DNA of 12,005 bases from Caryophanales bacterium UBA3210 (GTDB lineage Bacteria > Bacillota_I > Bacilli_A > RFN20 > CAG-449): contig DEWM01000076.1 of assembly GCA_002363635.1 (NCBI GenBank), positions 1 to 12,005 of the forward strand. The letters run 5' to 3'. Positions within the stretch are counted from its first letter, which is position 1. The number at the start of each line of letters is the position of its first letter. Shown piece after piece: positions 6,614 through 11,546 of the stretch. Position numbers and translations under genes: made by a program. The notes beneath the pieces are model-generated. The model ran no database searches. It had not been told where the DNA came from and saw only the letters and a list, made by a program, of their open reading frames with translations.

Positions 6614-7357
6614 TTATCTTGCCTCCTTAATATCTACTTGTTTATAACCTTCACTAGGACGTTTATCCGTAATGATTGTTAGATTATCTAGAGTTGAGAA
6701 TGTGACCGCACTTGATGAATTGAATTTTGTGTGGTCTGCTAAGACGTATACTTTTGTACATCTACTCATCGCTTGTTTTTTAACTTGTGCTTCTTCAAAA
6801 TCTGGAGTTGTTAAACCTTCTTTTTCGTTAATTGCGTTAACTCCAAAGAATCCTGCATCAAATTTAAATCTAGAGATGAAATCTAATGTGTATGAACCTG
6901 TGTAAGCATCTGTTGTTAATTTGATTTTGCCTCCAGTTACATATACATCAAAACCTTCTTTAGTTAAATGTTCTCCAATTGCGTTTGAGTTAGTAACAAT
7001 TGTGATGTCTTTTGTATGGATTTCTTTTGCAAGAGCATTTGTTGAAGTACCTGCATCAATGTATATTAATGATTTTGGTTCAATTAATGTTGCTGCGTAT
7101 TCTCCAATTTTTCTTTTTGAAGCTGCTTCTAATTTTTCTTTTGTTGAGACACTCATTTCGTATGATGATGAATGAATATCTAGAGCTTGTGCTCCACCTC
7201 TTAAACGAACGATTTTTTTGTTTCTAGCAAGTTCAACTAAATCCGCTCTAATAGTAGATTCACTTGAAGATGTTAAAGTCATTAAATCTTCTAAAGAAGC
7301 GTATTTCATTTCATTTACGTATTGAAGTATCTTAGTAAATCTTTCTTCTTTTAACAT
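6614..7357 (-). CDS. fruR: DeoR-family regulator of the fructose operon
   Basis: A 247-residue DeoR-type transcription factor. The N-terminal winged helix-turn-helix (about 5-57) contains SLEDLMTLTSSSESTIRADL and ends in RLRGGA, the family hallmark. The C-terminal sugar-phosphate sensing domain shows IYIDAGTST (98-106), IVTNSN (120-125), VYVTGGK (138-144), DAGFFGVNAI (167-176) and YVLADHTKF (204-212), all typical of DeoR sensors that bind phosphosugars, here presumably fructose-1-phosphate. I start it at the ATG 7357-7355: GGGTGA sits 5 nt upstream and the protein then begins MLKEERF, the usual family start. An in-frame ATG 16 codons further up (7405) would add a hydrophobic stretch, MLIFNDLMLILYWVIK, with no ribosome binding site. 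It is the first gene of the operon and probably autoregulated through the repeats in 7390-7574. Confidence 0.93.
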   Translation of the reverse strand: MLKEERFTKILQYVNEMKYASLEDLMTLTSSSESTIRADLVELARNKKIVRLRGGAQALDIHSSSYEMSVSTKEKLEAASKRKIGEYAATLIEPKSLIYIDAGTSTNALAKEIHTKDITIVTNSNAIGEHLTKEGFDVYVTGGKIKLTTDAYTGSYTLDFISRFKFDAGFFGVNAINEKEGLTTPDFEEAQVKKQAMSRCTKVYVLADHTKFNSSSAVTFSTLDNLTIITDKRPSEGYKQVDIKEAR

Positions 7358-7389
7358 TTTTATCACCCAATATAAGATTAACATTAAAT

Positions 7390-7406
7390 CGTTAAAAATC
7401 AACAAA
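7390..7406. promoter_or_regulatory. candidate FruR operator, copy 1
   Basis: CGTTAAAAATCAACAAA recurs at 7558-7574 with a single mismatch (CGTTAAAAATCATCAAA). The two copies lie at the two ends of the divergent gap, close to fruR on one side and to the 7659 promoter on the other. DeoR regulators often bind several spaced repeats and loop the DNA between them. Assignment to FruR is inference from position. Confidence 0.45.
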
Positions 7407-7422
7407 CTTCATTATGTATCGT

Positions 7423-7436
7423 TGAAAGGGGTTTCA
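7423..7436. promoter_or_regulatory. cre-like dyad with altered centre
   Basis: TGAAAGGGGTTTCA has perfect 5-bp arms TGAAA/TTTCA around GGGG. It matches the classical catabolite-responsive element TGAAAGCGCTTTCA at 12 of 14 positions, but the central CG that CcpA needs is missing. It could be a decayed cre, a site for another LacI/GalR protein, or a FruR half-site pair. It lies 66-79 bp before the fruR start, inside the presumed leader. Confidence 0.35.
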
Positions 7437-7457
7437 TACTATAAAAACAGAATAAGC

Positions 7458-7469
7458 CCTATTTATAGG
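7458..7469. promoter_or_regulatory. 12-bp dyad in the fruR upstream region
   Basis: CCTATTTATAGG is a perfect dyad (CCTAT/ATAGG, TT centre) placed just downstream of the candidate fru -10 (7482-7487). It would lie near the transcription start, a usual place for a repressor site, but the length is short enough to arise by chance. Confidence 0.25.
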
Positions 7470-7481
7470 CAATATTACCAA

Positions 7482-7511
7482 TATATAGCCGGAAATTTGC
7501 ATTTGTAACAA
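7482..7511 (-). promoter_or_regulatory. candidate promoter of the fructose operon
   Basis: On the minus strand TTGTTA (7511-7506) and TATATA (7487-7482) are 18 bp apart, predicting a start near 7475 and a leader of about 117 nt before fruR. The -35 overlaps the dyad ATTTGTAACAAAT (7501-7513), as expected if a regulator covers it. No better hexamer pair was found nearer to the gene. Confidence 0.35.
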
Positions 7512-7539
7512 ATAATTTTAAATCATCATTTTGTAACAA
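7501..7539. repeat. paired TTTGTAACAA elements
   Basis: TTTGTAACAA occurs at 7502-7511 and 7530-7539, 28 bp apart. The first is part of a perfect dyad ATTTGT-A-ACAAAT (7501-7513). The spacing is close to, but not exactly, a multiple of the helical turn. The first copy overlaps the candidate -35 of the fructose operon, so these may be a second type of operator. Confidence 0.4.
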
Positions 7540-7557
7540 TCACATCTCCTTTGATAA

Positions 7558-7574
7558 CGTTAAAAATCATCAAA
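7558..7574. promoter_or_regulatory. candidate FruR operator, copy 2
   Basis: CGTTAAAAATCATCAAA, one mismatch from the copy at 7390-7406 and in the same orientation, 168 bp away. It lies 35 bp upstream of the -35 of the gene at 7659, so that gene may respond to the same regulator. This is inference. Confidence 0.45.
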
Positions 7575-7608
7575 ATGCTACAGCAAAGATTGAATAAATG
7601 TAAAATAT

Positions 7609-7637
7609 TTAACAAATGAATATTTTGTGTATATAAT
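7609..7637 (+). promoter_or_regulatory. promoter of the 7659 gene
   Basis: TTAACA (7609-7614, five of six matches to TTGACA), a 17-bp spacer and a perfect TATAAT (7632-7637) predict a start near 7644. The leader would be only about 15 nt and would begin at the ribosome binding site AGGAGA (7645-7650). Confidence 0.7.
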
Positions 7638-7658
7638 TAAATAAAGGAGACTTAACTT

Positions 7659-7985
7659 ATGGATAAGATTAAATTAGAAAGTGATATTGATGATCTAAAA
7701 TTACTTAATGCTATGGTAAGTGATGCTTGGAGAAAGCAACTTCCAATTGGAAGTGGACTTATTGAAAGATTATTAAGTGCAATGGATGTTACTTATAAGA
7801 ACTATAAAGATGCTATTCCTAATTTAAAATCTGTTGAAGAAATCTTTGGTGAAATGAAAAAGAGACCTTCTACAACTAGAGAAGATGTTATCGACAATCT
7901 TACTAAATGGAGAGAACATCCAGTTCATAACAATGCTATTAATCTACTTGATTATTATAAAGATCAATTAAAAACTTTACGTTAA
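7659..7985 (+). CDS. small cytoplasmic protein of unknown function
   Basis: 108 residues, no signal peptide, no membrane segment, no cysteine, mixed charge and apparently all-helical. I do not recognise it. The start ATG has AAGGAGA 8 nt upstream and a good promoter just before that, and the gene ends in its own terminator, so it is a real single-gene unit. Its C-terminal half resembles the next gene: a YKN segment (46-48), an I-P-N-L segment (53-56), MKKRP (66-70), EDVI (75-78) and NLLDYYKDQL (95-104) have counterparts in the same order there. It is divergent to the fructose operon and shares an upstream repeat with it, which hints at a link with sugar regulation but proves nothing. Small helical immunity-type proteins have a similar size and look, but I see no specific match. 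Confidence 0.85.
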   Translation: MDKIKLESDIDDLKLLNAMVSDAWRKQLPIGSGLIERLLSAMDVTYKNYKDAIPNLKSVEEIFGEMKKRPSTTREDVIDNLTKWREHPVHNNAINLLDYYKDQLKTLR

Positions 7986-7993
7986 TATAATTT

Positions 7994-8026
7994 AGCCTAA
8001 GTTAAAATGCTTGGGCTTTTATATTT
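7994..8026 (+). terminator. terminator of the 7659 gene
   Basis: AGCCTAAG (7994-8001) pairs with CTTGGGCT (8010-8017), with one U-G pair, around an 8-nt loop. TTTATATTT follows. It begins 9 nt after the stop codon. Confidence 0.8.
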
Positions 8027-8089
8027 GATTGAAAATAATAATTCAAATATTAAAATATATTATGTATAAATTGCTAATGGAGAAGAAAT

Positions 8090-8437
8090 ATGATTTTATT
8101 AAGAAAATCACCTATGACTCAAATAATAAAAGACAGTAGCTTTATCTATAAAACTAAAATTACAATTATGAGTTTTAATGGTACTTATTCTAATGAGTCT
8201 AAGATTACTAAATTATTAAAGAAGTTAGAAAAGATGTCATTATTCTATAAGAATAGTGATTTACCTGATTTATTTACTCCTTTTGAATATGTAAATAACA
8301 AAAAGAAGATTCCTGATTTATCTATGAATGATGTTATTCTTTACTTTATTGATGATAATGGGGATAGACTTCTTGATTTACTGGATTATTATCAAGAAAA
8401 TTTAGAAATTTTAAGTAAGAGAAAAAAAGAAAAATAA
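8090..8437 (+). CDS. small protein of unknown function, likely paralogue of the 7659 product
   Basis: 115 residues, basic at the C-terminus (SKRKKEK), without signal or membrane segments. Not recognised. GGAGA (8079-8083) lies 6 nt before the ATG. From about residue 53 it follows the 7659 product: YKNSDLPDLF against YKNYKDAIPNL, NKKKIP against EMKKRP, NDVI against EDVI and LLDYYQENLEIL against LLDYYKDQLKTL, with a gap of about four residues. The first 35 residues (MILLRKSPM onward) have no counterpart. It has its own terminator. A promoter is less clear: TATAAA at 8065-8070 with TTCAAA (8042-8047) 17 bp before it is the best candidate. Confidence 0.8.
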   Translation: MILLRKSPMTQIIKDSSFIYKTKITIMSFNGTYSNESKITKLLKKLEKMSLFYKNSDLPDLFTPFEYVNNKKKIPDLSMNDVILYFIDDNGDRLLDLLDYYQENLEILSKRKKEK

Positions 8438-8443
8438 CAAATT

Positions 8444-8483
8444 AAAGGCTTAAGAATTCTTAATGAAAACTTAAGCTTTTTAT
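8444..8483 (+). terminator. terminator of the 8090 gene, first copy of a 34-nt repeat
   Basis: GCTTAAG (8448-8454) pairs with CTTAAGC (8470-8476). AAAG before and TTTT after extend the stem to 11 bp with one G-U pair, and a T-tract follows. The 34 nt at 8448-8481 recur exactly at 11493-11526. The loop contains a 14-bp palindrome TTAAGAATTCTTAA (8450-8463) that uses one terminator arm, so an alternative short hairpin competes with the terminator fold. Confidence 0.8.
8448..8481 (+). repeat. 34-nt exact repeat, copy 1 of 2
   Basis: Identical over 34 nt to 11493-11526, same orientation, 3045 bp apart. Both copies work as terminators at the 3' end of a plus-strand gene. The flanking bases differ at once (G before copy 1, T before copy 2), so the repeat ends sharply. 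It brackets the XRE regulator and lipoprotein genes. Confidence 0.9.
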
Positions 8484-8537
8484 TATTGTTGCATTTAGTT
8501 ATTCAACTAACAGAGTTTTGATACACATTTGCATAAT

Positions 8538-8565
8538 TTGACTAATTTTAATCTTGTGGTATAAT
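8538..8565 (+). promoter_or_regulatory. strong extended -10 promoter
   Basis: TTGACT (8538-8543), a 16-bp spacer and TGGTATAAT (8557-8565, an extended -10 with perfect TATAAT) predict a start near 8572. It is the best promoter in the window. A 6-bp dyad TTAGTT/AACTAA (8495-8510) lies 28 bp upstream and could bind a regulator. Confidence 0.8.
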
Positions 8566-8571
8566 AAAAAA

Positions 8572-8707
8572 GACATGTTTTTTAGAAAATTATTTGTGGG
8601 GAAATAATATGTTAATAATAAAAAGAAATGCCAGTAAAATGGCCTTTTGCTAATAATATCTAATAACTAAACAAAATGTTGAGTTACTTCAACATCTTGT
8701 TTATTTC
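8572..8707 (+). ncRNA. candidate small RNA or 5' leader between promoter and terminator
   Basis: From the start predicted by the 8538-8565 promoter to the terminator at 8668-8707 a transcript of about 135 nt would form. It can fold into three hairpins: ATTATTT/AAATAAT with loop GTGGGG (8589-8608), GCCA/TGGC with loop GTAAAA (8630-8643), and the terminator stem. The only ORF is 14 codons (8609-8653, MLIIKRNASKMAFC), with GGGG 7 nt upstream as a weak ribosome binding site. It may be a free small RNA, a leader with attenuation in front of the XRE gene, or a very small peptide gene. I could not match it to a known RNA family. Confidence 0.45.
8668..8707 (+). terminator. terminator in front of the XRE gene
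   Basis: Arms 8668-8682 and 8689-8703 form a 15-bp stem with one A-C mismatch around the loop GTTACT, its core being ATGTTGA/TCAACAT. The tail TTTC is short, so efficiency is uncertain. It would separate the upstream transcript from the XRE promoter. Confidence 0.55.
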
Positions 8708-8735
8708 TTGTTGTCAACAAAATGTTTACTATAAA
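8708..8735 (+). promoter_or_regulatory. promoter of the XRE gene overlapped by a palindrome
   Basis: TTGTTG (8708-8713), a 16-bp spacer and TATAAA (8730-8735) predict a start near 8742. The -35 is half of a perfect dyad TTGTTG-T-CAACAA (8708-8720). TTGTCAA occurs at 8711-8717 and again at 8737-8743, and ACAAAATGTT at 8671-8680 and 8717-8726. A palindrome over the -35 of an XRE gene suggests autoregulation; this is inference. Confidence 0.5.
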
Positions 8736-8771
8736 ATTGTCAAATGACTTAATCACTTGGAGGTGAAAATT

Positions 8772-9635
8772 ATGATAAGTGAAAATATTAAGAAATATAG
8801 ATTAGAGAAAGGATTGACTCAAGCACAATTAGCAGAAAAACTTTTTGTTACTGCTCAAGCTGTATCTAGATGGGAAAATGGTGAAGTCGAGCCATCAGTA
8901 GATACTATAACTAAAATGTCTAAACTTTTTGATGTTTCTACTGATCAGTTATTAGGTGTAGAAGTAAAAGAAGAATCTGTTTCTTTAGAAGAAAATGATG
9001 AGTCTAAAGATGATATGCCTGTATTAGGGGTATGTGAACTTTGTAAAAAGCCTATTTTTGGTAAAAATGATTTAATTTATGATAAGTATACTACTACCCA
9101 TCGTAGTGGAAGAACTACAAATCATGTTAGTCATACTAGAACAATTTGTTCTTCATGTAAGAATAAATTAATTGAAGAAGAAAAAGCAAAAGAAAAAGCT
9201 AAATATGAATCGCTTAAGCAAAAAGCCAAAGTAAGAAGAATATGGACTTTTGTAATTGGAGTAGTATTACTTGGATTAATGATTACATGTATTGTATTAG
9301 GAATAATTAATTCTAATAATATGTATTTTGTAGGAGCTATTGGATGTGTATTTGCATTTACCTTAGAATCATGTTTAATTTTTGATAACAATATTGTTTT
9401 AGAAATTCTTGCTTCTGTTATTAAATGGGGATTTGTTAAATTCCCAGGAATTATCTTTTCTTTAAGTTTCGATGGAATAGTTTTTCTAATTTTAACTAAG
9501 ATTTTATTTTTTGTACTTGGAATAGTGTTGGTATTAGGTAGTGTTGCACTAGCTATTGCTTTATCTGCTTTGGTTTCATTATTTGTATATCCTTTTGCGC
9601 TTATAAATAATATTAATCATCCAGAAAAAATATAA
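8772..9635 (+). CDS. membrane-anchored XRE-family regulator with zinc ribbon
   Basis: 287 residues. Residues 1-62 are a Cro/cI-type helix-turn-helix: ISENIKKYRLEKGLTQAQL, then VTAQAVSRWENGEVEPS and KLFDVSTDQLLG, a textbook XRE domain. After an acidic linker come two cysteine pairs, Cys88/Cys91 (CELC) and Cys126/Cys129 (CSSC), a likely zinc ribbon whose insert is rich in Thr, His and Arg. A charged Lys/Glu helix (135-155) leads to hydrophobic segments at about 157-179, 185-205, 225-257 and 258-280, so the DNA-binding part should face the cytoplasm from the membrane. I start at the ATG 8772, which has a perfect GGAGGTG 6 nt upstream; the in-frame TTG at 8757 lies inside that site. The lipoprotein follows after 38 bp without a terminator, so they are probably cotranscribed. 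Ligand and targets are unknown. Confidence 0.88.
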   Translation: MISENIKKYRLEKGLTQAQLAEKLFVTAQAVSRWENGEVEPSVDTITKMSKLFDVSTDQLLGVEVKEESVSLEENDESKDDMPVLGVCELCKKPIFGKNDLIYDKYTTTHRSGRTTNHVSHTRTICSSCKNKLIEEEKAKEKAKYESLKQKAKVRRIWTFVIGVVLLGLMITCIVLGIINSNNMYFVGAIGCVFAFTLESCLIFDNNIVLEILASVIKWGFVKFPGIIFSLSFDGIVFLILTKILFFVLGIVLVLGSVALAIALSALVSLFVYPFALINNINHPEKI

Positions 9636-9673
9636 ATATTTGCTTCATTATATATTAGAAGGAGGATACGTAT

Positions 9674-11473
9674 ATGAAGAAAAAATTATTTATTTCAATC
9701 TTACTTTTATCGGGAATACTCTCAAGTTGTGGGGGATCAACTTCACCAAATGACACTTCTGGTGTTAATAGTTCAGTAAATAGCAATGAAACTAAAAAAT
9801 ATGAGGTTACATTTGCAAATACATCTTTAGCAAAGCAATCTATTGAAGAAGGAAAGAATTTATCAAAACCACAAGATCCTATTAAAGATGGTAGTATCTT
9901 TGCGGGTTGGTATAAGGATTCATCATTTACTACTGAAGTTTCCTTCCCACTTACAGTTAATGCGGATACTACACTTTATGCAAAGTATTACACTTACAAA
10001 GAAGCATTTCAAAAAGCTCGTCAAAAGACAATCGGAACTAATGTAGAAGGCTACGAATATGACTATGAAATGGAGGCAACTGCTACTATTGCATCTAAAT
10101 CTGTAACTGGAAATACTGTTGGGGTAACAAAATATTCAAAAGATGGTGAAGTATCTTATCAAGATAAACATGTTAATTCAGGTTTATTGTTTAAAGATGG
10201 AACGGTTTATCAAGAAAGAACAGGTACAAATCTTGCTAAAGTTACTTTAGATGCAGATGACAAAGTTGAAAAGTATAAGTTAGAACAAGTAGAAGAAGGC
10301 TTTACTTTTGATTCTTCAAATTTTGCAAAAGCAATTTTTGAATTCTCTGATGAAGATATTAAAGGAATTGAAAAGACAGATGTCGCAAATGTTTATAAGT
10401 TAAAGACTTCATTTAAAGCATCAAATGCAATTTCTATTATTGGTAATCATCTTAACAATGCCTTAGTAGAAAAGTATATTGGTGAAATGCCTGAAACATC
10501 AGTTGATACATCTATGCTTGTAACATTTGAAAATGGAGAACTTAAATCTTATAAATATAATATGAGCATTTCTGTATCGAAATTTACATTTGATTTAACA
10601 TATACTTCAACATTTAAAAATATTGGAGTTAAACCTATTATTGTTCCACTTAACTATGGAGAGGCAATAATTACTCCTTCCGCTATTACAAGTGCTAAAA
10701 AAGAAGTTACAGATGCTCTTGATGCATACAAAGCAAAAGCACATTCATCATATAAATTTGATGTTAAAACTGATATTGATCCAGGAATTACAACAAATGC
10801 AATTGGTGCTCATTTCCAAGGTACTACTAAGAGAAAAGTCACTGATAATAAAGTTTATGCTTGGAATGAAGTAGAAATTGATTCTGACCTTAAAAATGCT
10901 GATTTATATAAAGAAAAAGGTATTGCAGATGTTAAATATAAAAGAACTAGACTTACAACTGATAAAATTGTTCAGTTTAAGAAAGGGTTAGTAAATTATG
11001 ATGATGGTTCGGAAGTTGCAGAACGTTCAAATGATGATTATTATTTGTTGGATTTAGTTGATAATATGGGCAGTCCATCATTTGTTCAAAAGATTACTGC
11101 TGCAGATACTAATACAACAACATATGTTTTAGGTGTTAATGAAACTAATGTAGCATCATTAATGACATGGTTAAATGATAATCTTGATTTAAATCCGTAT
11201 GAAACAGCTACTGCAAATCCACATGTGTTTGGAGAATTTAATGCAAATACATTAGATGCGAAAAAATCAAAATTGATAGTTGCTTTAACAAACGGAGAAT
11301 TAAAATCAATCAATTTAACTTCTTCTGGTAGAGTAAAAACATCTTTTAAAGATTCTAGAGACTTTACTGAAGAAAAGAAAGCTTCATATGATTTCTCATA
11401 TACATTAACAACAACTAGTGATGGAGATTCATTTGAACCTGCAGATACTATTGCAAATGCAAAAAAACTTTAA
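9674..11473 (+). CDS. large surface lipoprotein with one InlB/Flg_new repeat and two similar halves
   Basis: 599 residues. A type II signal peptide (MKKKLFISILLLSGILSSC) gives the lipobox LSSC with the lipidated Cys19, then a Ser/Asn/Gly-rich linker (20-40). Residues 43-105 are one Listeria-Bacteroides (InlB B / Flg_new) repeat with the hallmark FAGWYKD (76-82) and TLYAKYY (100-106). The rest (107-599) I do not recognise; it is beta-rich and appears to contain two related halves, about 107-325 and 337-590. Each has a Tyr-x-Leu strand followed by an Asn-Leu-rich helix (240-264 and 483-505) and then NGELKS (287-292, 540-545). That resembles lipoproteins of the LppX/LolA-like folds, but this is a guess. 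AGAAGGAGG lies 8 nt before the ATG. It follows the XRE gene by 38 bp and ends in the second copy of the repeated terminator. Confidence 0.9.
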   Translation: MKKKLFISILLLSGILSSCGGSTSPNDTSGVNSSVNSNETKKYEVTFANTSLAKQSIEEGKNLSKPQDPIKDGSIFAGWYKDSSFTTEVSFPLTVNADTTLYAKYYTYKEAFQKARQKTIGTNVEGYEYDYEMEATATIASKSVTGNTVGVTKYSKDGEVSYQDKHVNSGLLFKDGTVYQERTGTNLAKVTLDADDKVEKYKLEQVEEGFTFDSSNFAKAIFEFSDEDIKGIEKTDVANVYKLKTSFKASNAISIIGNHLNNALVEKYIGEMPETSVDTSMLVTFENGELKSYKYNMSISVSKFTFDLTYTSTFKNIGVKPIIVPLNYGEAIITPSAITSAKKEVTDALDAYKAKAHSSYKFDVKTDIDPGITTNAIGAHFQGTTKRKVTDNKVYAWNEVEIDSDLKNADLYKEKGIADVKYKRTRLTTDKIVQFKKGLVNYDDGSEVAERSNDDYYLLDLVDNMGSPSFVQKITAADTNTTTYVLGVNETNVASLMTWLNDNLDLNPYETATANPHVFGEFNANTLDAKKSKLIVALTNGELKSINLTSSGRVKTSFKDSRDFTEEKKASYDFSYTLTTTSDGDSFEPADTIANAKKL

Positions 11474-11492
11474 TTAGAAAAATAATTTAAAT

Positions 11493-11526
11493 GCTTAAGA
11501 ATTCTTAATGAAAACTTAAGCTTTTT
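11493..11526 (+). repeat. 34-nt exact repeat, copy 2 of 2
   Basis: Same 34 nt as 8448-8481, in the same orientation. The preceding base and the bases after the T-tract differ from copy 1. Confidence 0.9.
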
Positions 11527-11527
11527 T
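11493..11527 (+). terminator. terminator of the lipoprotein gene, second copy of the 34-nt repeat
   Basis: GCTTAAG (11493-11499) pairs with CTTAAGC (11515-11521), followed by six T. It begins 19 nt after the lipoprotein stop codon and lies 19 nt from the stop of the converging gene at 11547. On the minus strand the tail ATTTAAATT is weaker, but the stem could serve both genes. Confidence 0.8.
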
Positions 11528-11546
11528 AAATATTTTTCTTGCTATT

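Noticed and set aside
7358..7405. Upstream in-frame ATG for fruR at 7405
   Set aside because: No ribosome binding site, and the added 16 residues are hydrophobic and foreign to DeoR proteins; the ATG at 7357 has GGGTGA at proper spacing.
8609..8653. 14-codon ORF MLIIKRNASKMAFC as a gene of its own
   Set aside because: The ribosome binding site is weak (GGGG) and the ORF overlaps a hairpin; kept only as part of the candidate RNA.
8757..8771. TTG start for the XRE gene
   Set aside because: It lies inside the GGAGGTG ribosome binding site that serves the ATG at 8772.
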